NCBI GenBank assembly: GCA_037176885.1 | Contig: JAWWNJ010000040.1 | Location: 992,001 to 1,056,000, forward strand | From: Favolaschia claudopus | Lineage: Eukaryota; Basidiomycota; Agaricomycetes; Agaricales; Mycenaceae | Direction: 5' to 3' | Length of the DNA stretch: 64,000 nucleotides | In this document: positions 22,100-33,475 of the stretch, piece by piece | Position numbering within the stretch: position 1 is the stretch's first letter | How the letters are laid out: each line of letters begins with the position of its first letter | The notes under the pieces: model-generated | Database searches by the model: none | Seen by the model: the letters and a program-made list of their open reading frames with translations, nothing else | What the model was told of the DNA's origin: nothing | Position numbers and translations under genes: made by a program

Positions 22100-23080
22100 T
22101 TAATAGATTGCAAATCTAACTCTCAACACTGTTTTGCGAATGTTTTGCGGAATAAAAAAGAGTCACAACGAATCAATGAATTTAGTACTCGACGCTGTTG
22201 ACATGTCGTAGACACGCGGCATCGAGAGGCTGGGAAATACAAGTAGCGCGAGTAGACAAGCCAGTCCAATACAACATAGAGACCGCAGTAGCTATCACAA
22301 AATAATCCAGATCAACGGAGCAGCGGCGAACAAACTTGCGACGAATCAAATCCGCTTGTACGATCCCGTACGTCGAGGCGATGACGAGATGGCGAATTGT
22401 ACGCAAGGTGTTGACGCAAACAATCATCTCATCTACGCATTCCCCAAAGTTCTCCTGAATTTGAATTAATCCACAATCAGTGTATCAATGAACCCGACAG
22501 AACTCACCGCTGGAATTGAAGACGACCCCCAACTCTTGTCCTGGTACACAATGAGGAGTCTCACCTCGGGCAAGAGGGCAGGAAGCCCAGGGGTTGCGTT
22601 GGCCGCAGCGAGTAGCTAAATTGAATGGAAGTCAATTGTCGACAGACGACAAAAAACAGCTGAATCATACCTGGGAAATTGCAAGTCTAGAACGACCACA
22701 GGAACCGTTGACAATTTGAGGAAATCGAGCGGGACTATCGGTCGCCGTGCCTCGTCCCCAGGGTGGTAGAAGAACTCGACCTGTCGAACAGGACGCGATG
22801 GAACCAGGACCACAAGGTCTTCCGGAGGAGCGGAGATATCTGTGAGACGAGGGAGGAAGGCGGCATCACAAGCAACCAGTCCCAGGTCGCCAAACAAAGC
22901 CGACTCGATAGACCGCTGCGAGAGAAGAAATTGCATGACTTGATGGTCGGCGGTCGGCGCGTACAAGAAGTCCCGCAGGTGGCCGCGAAACTGGGGAAGG
23001 GGCAGGAAATTGACTGGGTGGAAAAGGTGAAGGGACCAGAGATTAGTGAGCGTGGAGAAAGCTTTCTTTTGCGGCATGAG

Positions 23081-24116
23081 TACTGTAGATACTTGTACCG
23101 AGGCCCGACACCGTGACACCGTGACCCGCCTTCGGCAACGCAACCAGAGCGGCAGTGAGCGTGACGGTTGGATTTTGGGCAACCGAGAACGCCAAAATTG
23201 GCCATGATCTCGGGCAAATTCAGACTTTGAGCAGTCCAACTGCGACGAAAATACAGTGGTGGCAAATAGAAATTGCCGTGGCTTTTTGGTAAAAGTCTCG
23301 ATGTATACATCACCGAATGACCTCAAATATAATGTAGAGATGGGTATGTGGTACTTCTGTACCTCTTAGAACACTCAGCAATATATCATGCACTGACAAT
23401 GCATCAATAATGGATGGTTTCCGTTTTTTGCCATATCCGGAGAAACACAATGTACCCTCAGCAAAAAAGTGTCATAATAGGATAAAAGTACTTGAAAAAC
23501 AATGCTGGTTCTCACTTTGATTGACTGGAATTGACCCTCATTTGAGCTCACAACGGCGGCGCGAAGTTGGTCATTTTAGCTATTTTCTCTGCATTTTCAG
23601 CTATTTTGTGTGAAAATAGCCAACTCTGAGCGGTTGTTGTGAGCTCAAATGAGGGTCAATTCCATTCAACAAAAGTGGTAACTAGGACTGTTTTTCAAGT
23701 ACTTTCATCCTATTGTGACACTTTTTTGCTGAGGATACATTGAGTCTTTCCAGATATGGCAATAATAAGAAACTGTCCTGTTATTGATGCATTGTCAGGG
23801 CGTAATATATAACTGAGTGTTCTAAGCAGTACAGAGGTATCATATATTTATCTCTACATTTTATTTCAGGTCATTCGGTGAAGTATACAGCAAGATTTTG
23901 GCCAAAAAGCCACGGCAATTTCTATTTGCCACCACTGTAGTTGGAAACGACAATTCCGAGAATTTTTAGCAAAAATGAGGGCGAAAAATGAATATTTTCT
24001 GAAATGTCACGATTTCTTGGAGGCAACCGCCCGTGACCGTGACCCGCCGCGGTTTGGGCAACGCAACGGACCCCACCGTGACCGTGACGGTTGCCTCGGT
24101 ACAAGTATTTACAGTA
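23081..24116. mobile_element. TIR element inside the F-box intron
   Basis: The ends are TACTGTAGATACTTGTACCG and its near complement CGGTACAAGTATTTACAGTA. Subterminal CCGTGACCGTGAC/GTGACGGTT repeats follow on both sides. Without the nested element at 23252-23939 it would be about 350 bp. TA flanks suggest a mariner-type MITE. Confidence 0.65.
23252..23939. mobile_element. Palindromic MITE, CAGTGGTGGCAAATAG family, complete copy
   Basis: 688 bp including TA flanks. The tips are TACAGTGGTGGCAAATAGAA and its complement. Inverted similarity extends over roughly 340 bp per arm (CCGTGGCTTTTTGG, GAGGGTCAATTCCA, GTGAGCTCAAATGAG), leaving a short loop near 23580-23620 with TTTTAGCTATTTT motifs. No ORF. 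It sits inside the TIR element at 23081-24116, so it is the younger insertion. Confidence 0.8.
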
Positions 24117-24440
24117 TGCAGTGCCGGCAAGGGTGAGTTTATACACCTTGACTGTCTCAGAATTATCAGAGATGGAGGTAACGAGTCCACGTACGAAATA
24201 GCCCAGATCACGATTCGACAATAGAGCAGCGAAGAATTGCGGTGTTTGCTGTTCATCGAGTACCACCTCGCGATATAACTCTTCCCTGCAGATGGAGGCG
24301 AATCGTCGAGACACGAGCGCGGCGGTTGCCTGCGCACCCGGGGCCAGGATGTTGAAAATTGAAACAAGACAAAAGTTGGGAAGTTGTGGAATCATGGGGG
24401 TGAAAAGCGTCAAGGCATGATAAAAGAGTGAAGTCTACAT

Positions 24441-24521
24441 AAAAGTTTAGCTCATCAAAGTTTCCTAATGCGGAAATCGATAGCCATCCAATGGCTCCAA
24501 TGGCTCTTCGCAAACCCTCTA
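24441..24521. repeat. Right end of a TAGAGGGTTTGCG MITE
   Basis: About 80 bp, ending CGCAAACCCTCTA. The same end occurs at 44766-44847 (CCTAATGCGGAAATCG, then CAATGGCTCCAATGGCTC). The left end is not found nearby. It abuts the F-box start region. Confidence 0.5.
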
Positions 24522-24886
24522 TTTTCACACAAAATAGCTGAAAATGCAGAGAAAATAGCTAAAATGACCAACTTCGCGCCGCCGTTGTGAGCTCAAATGA
24601 GGGTCAATTCCAGTCAATCAAAGTGAGAACCAGCATTGTTTTTCAAGTACTTTTATCCTATTATGACACTTTTTTGCTGAGGGTACATTGTGTTTTTCCG
24701 GATATGGCAAAAATCGGGAACCATCCATTATTGATGCATTCTCAGTGCATGATATATTGCTGAGTGTTCTAGGAGGTACAGAAGTATCACATACCCATCT
24801 TTACATCTTATTTGAGGTCATTCGGTGAAGCATACAGCAAGATTTTTACCAAAAAGCCACGGCAATTTCTATTTGCCACCACTGTA
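24522..24886. mobile_element. Half of a palindromic CAGTGGTGG MITE
   Basis: This is the reverse complement of the left arm plus loop of the 23252-23939 element, ending GCCACCACTGTA. It begins exactly where the TAGAGGG-type end stops (CTA then TTTTCACACA), so that MITE seems to have inserted at a TA in the loop. Confidence 0.65.
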
Positions 24887-27254
24887 CCCTTGTGTAGCAG
24901 TGGAACGGCGGGGGAGGCGGAAATATTGCCGACAATAGGCGCAGCACTGCCACCCGCCATCTCTCAAGCGCGCCAGGGCGGTCGATGGCGCCTGACGACA
25001 CCGCCGCATGCAGCGCCCAGGATTAACCGACGGGTATGTGACAGTTGGTTAAAAATAGATTGGACCTCTCATTAGAGGGAGTATATACTAGAAACGAAAA
25101 CGAAAACGACTATATATAGAATAGCCGATAGATGGCCGGTGGTGCCCGTCGGCAGCAGGTTCAGAAACGAAAATGAAGCAGTCGGCACGGAACAAGTCAA
25201 GGTCGGCTCCATGACGCCAAGGGTCACGGTCACGTACATGCTCATGTTGGTCCCGTTCCGATGCTCGGCTACTACTTAAAAATAACCGAAATTGCGTTTT
25301 TTCCCTCCGCAAATTGAGATGCTCGTGCAACTTAGCTACTGCCGGCAGCCAACATAAATTAACAGATAAATATAAAATAATAATATTTGTTTACTTTATG
25401 TAGTCCATTCTTGTTTCCTATTTACATACCTTTAGTGTTTGTCTATAAGTATCATGTTTGCCACGAATCTCATACTTGGGTATCGTAAAAATTTCTATTT
25501 TATGATTTTGAAGTGGAGTGATCTTCACTCTTCAATTAAGTGCTAAGTATTAAAGTAAGACACGCCGTGTGCGTGACCTGGTACAGCCACTCGGACGCGT
25601 TCGGCAAGCGGCCGATGACACAATAGACCACGTACATTGATATACTGTGACTGTGACATCAATCCAATCCTCTCGGCTTCTTTGCCCGGTCATTTTCGTT
25701 TCTGAATGCTGGCAATTGATGGACTTGATGGCCTGGAAGGCCGCCTGATCATTATCAGCTAGCCGCGTTTTCGTTTTCGATTTTCGTTCATACCGCATTA
25801 GAGGCTTTATTACAAAACGCAGCATCCTTTCATTACAGTAATAAATCGCCGTATACGCCTGAATGTAATTATTAAGAATGGTATGACTTACCTCGTTCTT
25901 TCTGTTTGTGTTGAGCTGCATTACCCGAATTGGTTGTGTCTTCATGAGCTACTTGGCATTAATCACTGCATTCCGAGGGTTTGTAGACGAAGACTTCGTC
26001 TACTTAGTGAGACGGAGGTAGACGAAGTTACAGTATAATCACCCTTTCTGCGCCGTTGTGCTATTCTTTCTGCGCTTCTTTGGCCTTACAATGGTGTCCT
26101 AGGGCTCTCAGGTCGACGTCGTGAAGCAGGAAGTGGAAATTTCCCGCGGGCAGGTCCGATTTTGCCGATTAACGTCAACTTCATCAAGATCTCGACTATA
26201 TTTGGAACAAACGTGTAATTTCGTTCAAATTTTGTTGGAGAAGGCCCAAGGGTGTTAGACCTTGATAGTTGAGAGCTGTAGTTCAAGAATATGAGAAATG
26301 AAGAGGTGTCTGTGTGATTAAAGCGCAAAATATGAGCTTCAAGTAGACGGACGTACAACGGAGGTAGATGTAGGCGAAATTTCGTCGAGTAATATGCGCT
26401 CCGCTGGAAAGTCCGCTGGCGGACAACGTTGGACAACGCTGGACACTGGCGGACGCTGGCGGACGTTGTTAGGCAATGCTTCCCACCGGCGGCTTCGAAG
26501 TCCGCTGATGTCCGTTGCTCCGCGGTCCTGCCGATGGGATCCGTTGGAATCCACTGGACTAGGTACGGCGGAACTCAGACGCACAGAAAAAATTGTTCAA
26601 AGGGCCAGCGGCACTCACTCAAGTATACTTCAAAGGAATATTCCCCAGTAAAGCACATTTTCAACCAAGCTGTTGGATCTCGGGCTAGAGTACCCAAAAT
26701 TTGATTCAAGTCAGTATTCACCCAAGTTGTATATTCTAACCCTTACTTCGGCATTTGAGTTGAGCCAAGGAGGTTCAGACTCAACCAGAATATTTGGATG
26801 ATCATTTATGGCTCACCAAAGTACAGATGTCGTTTCAACAAATGATACTTTGCGCCGAATTCATCATTGACAGTCAGTGTATAGTTTTCAACAATCTGTC
26901 GCCTTCAGCTTCAGCAGTTGTTCTCAGAGTGCATTTGGACTTGTTGTCAGTTGAATATTGAAACAGCTCGACATTCATTTACTTACCATCTAGTTGAACA
27001 AAATATGGTTCCAGAGCATAAAATGTTGAGAATCACCAGTGGACTACATCGGAAACCAGCGGATTCCACCGGAAATCGTTCCCGCTCGATTCCAATGGAA
27101 TCCGCTGGTTTCCGTTACAGTCCAACAGAAGCCATTACAATCCGTTGCCGGGTTGCCAGTACACAGTGGATCGCGGCGATCAACGCTGGAAATCAGCCGG
27201 TTGCCAGCCCCGCGTATATTACTGTTTCGTCGACCTGGCGTCGGCGAAGCTCGG
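24887..27254. other. Repeat-derived non-coding DNA
   Basis: No gene is recognised. Runs of CGAAAACG occur near 25095 and inverted near 25770. The segments 26395-26580 and 27040-27200 are full of degenerate TCCGCTGG/CCGCTGGAA units on both strands, like the arms of an old element about 800 bp long. 25981-26035 repeats GACGAAG motifs. Confidence 0.35.
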
Positions 27255-29212
27255 CTACGGCGTAGGCCGAGGTAGCCGAACGTAGCCTGACGTAAATTGA
27301 CTTCGGCTACCAAGGCCCGGAATACAGTGTATTGGTGTTCCACGCTGAGTACAGCGCTGAGTAGCGGCTGTCAGTGCGGGCGGGTTGTGAATTCCCCCGA
27401 GTAAACTGTCCGTGTTTCCGACCTGACGGCGTATGTCTTCGATGGTCATGTTGGGGAAGTTGTTCTTCAAGCTTTGGATGAAGTCGGGGTCTGCGCCCTC
27501 AACCGATAGTGCGCCGAACTGATTTGTTGTGCTCGGCTGATTCGGGGGGTCACCTTTGTTCTGCTGCGCGCCTTTCCCGCGATTGACCTCGGTCCATGTC
27601 GCGGCTGTACCTTTTAGTTTTGCGCGACCTTTGGTCTTTCCTCCCGTCTCTTCCCGCTCTCGCACCACTCCAACGTATCTCGTGCGCTCGGGGCATCTAC
27701 GGAAATTTGCGACATGGTCCCCCCCCCACATCGCACATTTCGGCTCAATAATGTCCGCCATCACTGTATCTCCTTCATTGGGCCCCGTTTGGCTTCGCTT
27801 CCCCGCGTGGTCCTTCTCATCGTGGTTCTCTGCGCATAGACGGCACCTTACAGTGCTTTTGCACCGTAACTTTGTATGGCCGAAACCCCAGCATTTGTTG
27901 CACTGCTGTGTCGGTGGTGTCTCCGAGTGCTTTTTGACGTCGCAGAATCCGCCGAAGGCGTTCACTGGTCCCTTTTTCACGAGGTGCTTTGCATCATCCT
28001 CATTCCTGAGTGCAATGATCACTGACGAGGTGTCGCGTAGTTCGCGGGTCAGGTCTTCCGAAGGTCTCATCCACCGCGGTTCGTGTTGAAAAGCCATCTT
28101 AGCAATTTCGGCGTTCATTGCGCACAGTTGCTCCCACACTCCTTTCCCTTCCAGCAGCCTCCCTGCGGAGATGCCCGTCCATACGCCGTGAATTTGGATT
28201 TTATGCCATGGAGTGTCCAGTCGAGTCGTGGCTTGTCCCCCGTATGCATAGGCCACGATGTCGAGGAACAGGTGCTCATGTTTTTGTAACTCCTCTGCCG
28301 TCTGATCCTCTCGCGTGAAGATAATGCAGTTTGATTTCGCGTTGTATTTCACCGCCGTAACAACGATGGGTGTGTGCCCCCGTAGGCGCTCGTTTATACG
28401 TTTTGCAATGTCCCGCTCCGGGTCACGTTCCGCCCCCAACGGAACGTTACTCAGGTTTACTATGAGACGAGAGTGGTGGTACGGTGAAAGTTGATTTTTG
28501 GGTTTTTGGATCTGGTTTGTGGGCGGCGGAGTGGCTTTGGCATTCTTGGTTGGTTTGTAGACGGGTCCCGCAGCGACGCTATCCTTGGGGTTGGAAGAAA
28601 TGGGTTGGCTGCTGCGCACTTGTCCTTCACTTGCTTTGAAAGGCCCTTCGATCGTTCTCTGGATGGTCGTTACCTGCTTGGACAGGATATCCACGGCTCT
28701 TGCGAGTTTCGTGACAGGGTCGTTTTGGCTCAAGAATGGGTCAGCTTCAGTGGTCTTGCCCTCCGACGTACTTTCCGCTCTGACAGCAAACAGTTCTCGG
28801 TCAAACTTGAATGTGATTCCTCAAATCTTTCCGACCAGCATTTCTGACCACGGACGGTGGTCTGAGTGCTTCCGGAGTTCGGCCATAAGTTCGTTAACCA
28901 TGCGCAGGACTTTCTCCTCCGAGTCTTCGCATTCCGCCTCAGAGGTCTCTCCTTCCTCCAACTCGCTATCTGTCATCTCCGTGTCGGCGTCCCGGCATTC
29001 TCCCCGTCCCTCGGGGGTTTCCTCGATATTTTGCGTGGTCGTCTAGGTGTCGGAGAGGCGAACTTATGGTTGTTACGCCCGGTTGGCGTTTGTGGTGCGG
29101 CTTGTGTGGGTGACAGTAATCGAGCGCGCTTGCGTCGGCTTACGTCTGCAAACTCCGGTGGTATATTGTAGTTTCCCTTCCCTCTACCCCGTAGGTCGAG
29201 GGTCGAGTCCAT
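27255..29212 (-). pseudogene. LINE (Tad1/L1-like) ORF1, degenerate
   Basis: The minus strand starts at ATG 29212 (MDSTLDLRGRGKGNYNIPPE). It shifts frame near 28980 into an acidic stretch (TDSELEEGETSEAECEDSEE), meets a stop near 28826, then runs open for about 490 codons to 27255. That part contains TKLARAVDILSKQVTTIQRT (coiled-coil-like) and a region typical of LINE ORF1. Three zinc knuckles follow: CNKCWGFGHTKLRC, CRLCAENHDEKDH and CAMWGGDHVANFRRC. The third has Trp where a Cys is usual. ORF2 (endonuclease/RT) is absent; beyond 27255 the DNA is the TCCGCTGG-rich repeat. A dead, 3'-truncated or rearranged copy. Confidence 0.7.
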
Positions 29213-29329
29213 TTTTTGAAAATTTCAATCCGCTGGTCTATGCGTGGGAAAATTTTGGTGGTAGCGGATCAAGCCGCTTGTTGTAAGTGACTGACGCCTA
29301 CCTTACATACATTGTACTTACCGGCCTGC

Positions 29330-29466
29330 AGCTTTGTCGCGCCCTCGCCACTACCGGCTCGTGCTGACGACTCCGCTGCAGGTGAGTTTAATTGAGTCTT
29401 TTCTCCAACGACTGAGCTTTGTCGCGCCCTCGCCACTACCGGCTCGTGCTGACGACTCCGCTGCAG
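29330..29466. repeat. Exact 52-bp direct repeat, 85 bp apart
   Basis: AGCTTTGTCGCGCCCTCGCC to CTCCGCTGCAG occurs at 29330-29381 and again at 29415-29466 with no difference, separated by 33 bp (GTGAGTTTAATTGAG...). It lies between the LINE head and the Copia frame. A recent tandem duplication or the remains of a retroelement leader. Confidence 0.7.
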
Positions 29467-29529
29467 TTCGTTGTTCATTGCGTCTGCGCCATACGATACT
29501 CAAAGGTTATGGGCCCCGAGCCTAACCTC

Positions 29530-31883
29530 AACCTCAATCCTTTCGCGTTTTCGGTTAGACTCTCTTTTCTCGCAGATCACTGAGAAACAACAACCCGGTA
29601 CTTCGCTCGAGGCGCATCTCACCAGCTTCCAGGAAGGTATTAACCAACTTGCTGCCTGCAACCTCGCTCTCCCCGAACGGTTCGCTGCCGGTTTCTTTGT
29701 CGCCTCCCTATGGCGTGACCCAGATGACGCAAATTCCTGGCACACATGGGTCGAGAGCTTCAAGCTCACGGACGCAACCACCCTTACCACCGCCATTCAC
29801 GACCTCAAGTCGACGGTCCGCATTCGCGGGACGGCGTCTTCGAGCTCGAGCTCTCTGCAAAGTGCTCTTGTGACGGTGGAGAAGGATCGGCGAAAGAACG
29901 GGCGCAATTTCTGCGTAAACCCGTCGTGCCCTTCTCCCACTAGTCATTCTATCGACATCGACAAGTGCCGCGCCGTTGGCGGCGGTGCTTACGTCGCTGG
30001 TGGGAAGAAGGAAAAACGTCCACGAGGGGGCAGGGGGAGTGGGAAAGGGAAGGAGAAGGAGAAAAATAAGGACAAGGCCAATGTGGCCCAGGGGGAGACT
30101 CCGGAGTCCGCCGAAAAAGTTCAGACTCACTTTGTAGCTGACTGCGCCCAATATACCAATGATTTTGATGCTTATTTGGTTGAGAGCCCGTCGCACACCT
30201 CCGCCTCTGTTGAGCACGCTTTTAGCGTCGACTCCGGAGCGCACACTGTTATCCTCGACACTGGAGCAACCACTTCTATCCATTTGTCGAAATCAGCTTT
30301 CTCTTCTTATCACCCAGTCTCGGAAACGGTCACAGGCTTTGCATCCAATACGACCAAGATTGCGGGTCGTGGTGTGCTCACCTTCGAGCCGCATCTACCT
30401 AGGCTCGAATCCAGCCTGTGTATGAGGGCGAACCCGTCGATACACAGGCTGGTCGATCTGAGTTTTAATTCCTATGTCAATCGGGTTACCAAAAAAGGTT
30501 ATTCGCAACTCACCCATTATTTACTCAAATTAAGAGATTTTTGCGCGGTGACTGAGCGATTTATACGCCACAGTCATTCTGTGCTCATCCGGGGGTTTAT
30601 TCTTGAGTTTTGAGGGTGCAGGAGCCAGAATGGTCTGTGTTGTTCTTATTTGTTCGTGACGTCACTCACTGTCATGAATAACCTTTTTTGGTAACTCGGA
30701 TTGACAACGGATTTCAAACTCAGATCGACCGGTCTGTCTATCGACAGGCTTGCCTCCATAGACAGACGGTCACCGGTCTAGCATCTACCCAACGGCACCC
30801 GGCGCAAGCTCAACTTTGCTGACGCTGCTCATGTCCCCAATTCCTCACCAACCCTCGTCTCCATCTCGCGTCTCGACGATGCTGGATGCTATGCCGTCTT
30901 CGGCTCGGGACGATGTGTTGTGTTCAAGAAGAAGGACAATGGCTGACGATGGTAATTTCATTAACCATTTAGCGCGCTCAGAGTCGCTTGTATGCACCGG
31001 CTCCCGTCGCGGTACTCGCTTATACCACATGGACCTCGACCCCAGAGTTTCTGCCTTCACGGCTTCTACCTCTTCGGCGTCACCGTCCTCGCAAAAGCTT
31101 ATGCTATTCCACCGTCTTCTTGGCCACCCAAGCGAACAGCTGACTCGCTCGCTGGCTCGCAGTGGGAAATATGACCATGTGCTGAAGCTTACCACAACCG
31201 AGATTAACGCCCCTCTACCTGTCTGCGACGCTTGCGCGCGCGGTAAATTAACCCGCGCTGCATTCCCTGCCTCTTATTCACGTGCTGATAAACCACTTCG
31301 CCGTGTCTATAGTGATCTGTGGGGCAAGTCGAAAGTCAAGACACGTTCGGGGAAGTCGTACATGATCTCTTTTCTGGATGATCATACCCGCGGTTCGTGG
31401 GTGTACTTCTTGACCAAGAAGAGTGAAGCCTTTGCCGCCTTCAAGGCATGGCTGGCTGCTGTACAGCGCCAATCCGGTGGTTATCTCCTCATCGAGTTCC
31501 ACACGGACAACGGGGGTGAGTTCCTTACGATGGAATTCATTTCGTTTATGGAGGAGCACGGTATCCTCTGGAGACTTACGGCCGCACACACCCCGCAGCA
31601 AAATGCGCGAAGCGAGCGTCTATGGCATACTCTTATTAGCCGCGCTCATACTTTTCTCATCGACGCTGGGCTGCCCCTCTCCTTCTGGGGTCTAGCCGTC
31701 CAGTATTCAAACTGGATTCGATGGCGCCTGCCTACGAAACCTCTAGGTGATGCTACTCCGTGTGATGTTTGGCCTGGTCCAGTGTCGAATTGGGCCGAGT
31801 TCCATCCGTTCGGTTGCTTGGCATGGGTCTATGACCATACGCCCAACTCGAAAATAGATGCGACCGGGCTACCTGGGATTTAA
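29530..31883 (+). pseudogene. Copia Gag-protease-integrase remnant
   Basis: The plus-strand frame has a Gag segment (SLEAHLTSFQEGINQLAACN to AIHDLKSTVRIRG), a basic linker, and an aspartic protease with ILDTGATTSIHLSKSAF. The integrase (about 31090-31850) shows the HHCC region (FHRLLGHPSEQ, VCDACARGKLTRAAF) and catalytic acids in YSDLWG, FHTDNGGEF and NARSERLWHTL. Subtracting the insertion at 30400-30780 restores EPHLPNGTRRKLNFADAAHV across the junction. A stop interrupts the frame near 30945 (KKKDNG then TGA). Reverse transcriptase and RNase H are missing: the frame ends at 31883, shortly before a half-MITE. Dead copy. Confidence 0.8.
30400..30780. mobile_element. TIR element with 9-bp target duplication in the Copia frame
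   Basis: 381 bp from TAGGCTCGAATCC to CACCGGTCTA, flanked by GCATCTACC on both sides (30391-30399, 30781-30789). The arms match imperfectly over about 60 bp (both contain CGATASACAG and GGTCGATCTGAG), and AAAAAAGGTTATTC recurs inverted. No ORF. TAG...CTA tips with a 9-bp duplication resemble the Mutator-like elements at 53982, 59392 and 59923. Confidence 0.75.
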
Positions 31884-31960
31884 AATAGAGAGCGTGGGAT
31901 CCCCGCACCCTTATGTCAGCATCACACTGTGACATTGTCACGCTCGACGTCGAGGGCTTA

Positions 31961-32293
31961 TACAGTGGTGGCAAATAGAAATTGCCGTGGCTTTTTGGCC
32001 AAAATCTTGCTGTATACTTCACGGAATGACCTGAAATAAGATGTAGAGATAAATATATGATACCTCTGTACTGCTTAGAACACTCAGCTATATATTATGC
32101 CCTGACAATGCATCAATAACAGGACAGTTTCTGATTATCGCCATATCTGGAAAGACTCAATGTATCCTCAGCAAAAAAGTGTCATAATAGGATGAAAGTA
32201 CTTGAAAAACAGTCCTAGTTTCCACTTTGGTTGAATGGAATTGACCCTCATTTGAGCTCACAACAGCCGCTCAGAGTTGGCTATTTTCACACA
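31961..32293. mobile_element. Other half of a palindromic CAGTGGTGG MITE
   Basis: Starts TACAGTGGTGGCAAATAGAA and matches the reverse complement of the right arm of 23252-23939 up to CTATTTTCACACA, where similarity stops. It replaces the 3' part of the Copia frame on one side and truncates a LINE ORF1 on the other. Confidence 0.65.
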
Positions 32294-32987
32294 TGGGAGC
32301 CTTGTCGGGCCGACGTGGCTTCTGTGGTGTTTTCTTGGTTGGTGGTCCTTTCGGAACCGTCGCAGGGGTGGCGGCCTTAGCCGCGGTCGCGTAGGTAGGT
32401 TTTGCTGTAGCTGCTTCAACCGGAGCAGGGGGCGTGGGGAGGGTGTCAGTGGTAGGTTCCTTGGTGTGTTGAATGATATCCTTCGGGTAGAAGTGCCGTT
32501 CCAGGTCATTGGCCAGGGAACGGAGCTGGTATATCTCTTCGAACAGTCGGGGGTTGGCCATTAGCGGGTTTCCGCGTGGCCTGTGTCCGCCATCAATTCT
32601 AGACGACACAAGATGCTGGACGTCAGTCATTAAAGACCGAACGCCATCTGCTACCTTCTTTCGGCAGTGGTTCCAAGCGCAAGGCGGTGGAGACGTGATG
32701 AGCTGTATGGGGGCTATCGGGGTGCGCTGGTCGAGTGTGCTCGTTGGCACATGCCGTGCGGGCGTGGGTGTGGTGGGCATCGAGGGCGACGGAGAGCCTG
32801 CGCCCGCAGAGTCATCCGCGATTCGCCCTCTCTTCACAATACGGTCGGTGGTGGGTGACTGGGTGACAAGAGCTGAGGTGGAGGGTGTTGGTGTTGTTGG
32901 CTCTGCTGAGGCAGAGGTGTCCGGTGGGGAGTCTGACCGAGGTCGACGCTGGCCCACATTTTTGCTGGTGATGAGAAAACGTGACAT
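32294..32987 (-). pseudogene. LINE ORF1, N-terminal fragment
   Basis: From ATG 32987 (MSRFLITSKNVGQRRPRSDS) about 230 codons run without a stop. They give a Ser/Pro/Thr-rich leader, then LFEEIYQLRSLANDLERHFY and an Ala-rich end with PTYATAAKAATPATVPKGPP followed by KKTPQKPRRPDKAP. This YA.AAK...P...KPRR arrangement is usual before the RNA-binding part of fungal LINE ORF1 (Tad1-like). The zinc-knuckle part is lost where the half-MITE starts. A different subfamily from the copy at 27255-29212, as the sequences do not resemble each other closely. Confidence 0.5.
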
Positions 32988-33475
32988 CTGGCGTGACTTC
33001 CACGTCGCCGCATGCGCGCGCAGACTCGTGCACTCATGATAAGGTAGGCGACACGCAAACGCTGCCAACGTCTGTCACATCAGGTCACGCTGTCCGAATT
33101 CGGCCAAATGGCTCATTTCGACGAAAGAATCATGGATTTCAGCCCTCGACAGAGTAACAGGGAAAATGTGGTTCCAACATTTTGTAGTAGCATGTCTGTA
33201 GAGTGTACAACAAAGATATCAGCTCAATCTTGGTGAATTCCGTCAAGTTATATCAGGTTTGTTGTCTAGTAGTACCCTTCGGCCGTACCCCCGCTACTTC
33301 CATGTCGTCCATGACGCGTAAAGGGATCGTTCGATGCCCGCGATACCTCCTTGCAGCCCATACAGCCTCGGAGCCGGTTAATCCAACTGTATATGCATAC
33401 ATAAACCGCTCCGAGCGAATGGCAAAACTGTTAAGATTGAATCAATATGGAGAAGTTTAGAACATGAAAGGGATA
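32988..33475. other. Non-coding spacer
   Basis: LINE 5' leader and 3' flank of the DDE gene; no other feature seen. Confidence 0.3.

Larger units (their letters stand above)
22182..24413 (-). pseudogene. F-box/LRR-type gene with a transposon-filled intron
   Basis: Exons 24413-24147, 23065-22671, 22615-22508 and 22454-22182 fit. The N-terminus has a fungal F-box (LPNFCLVSIFNILAPGAQAT to VSRRFASICREELYREVVL). The C-terminal part (KAFSTLTNLWSLHLFHP, then LPALLPEVRLLIVYQDKS) is the LRR-like region usual in mushroom F-box proteins, which recruit substrates to SCF ubiquitin ligases. The first intron (23066-24146) would be about 45 nt without its two nested TIR elements, and its GT and AG are intact. 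One base appears lost near 22686: the frame there reads LDLQFP, whereas LDLAISQ would join exon 3 in frame. The 5' flank is replaced by repeats about 30 bp before the ATG. Probably a recent pseudogene. Confidence 0.65.

Noticed and set aside
26395..27200. CRISPR-like or minisatellite array of TCCGCTGG units
   Set aside because: Units are degenerate, irregularly spaced and on both strands; old transposon arms are more likely.
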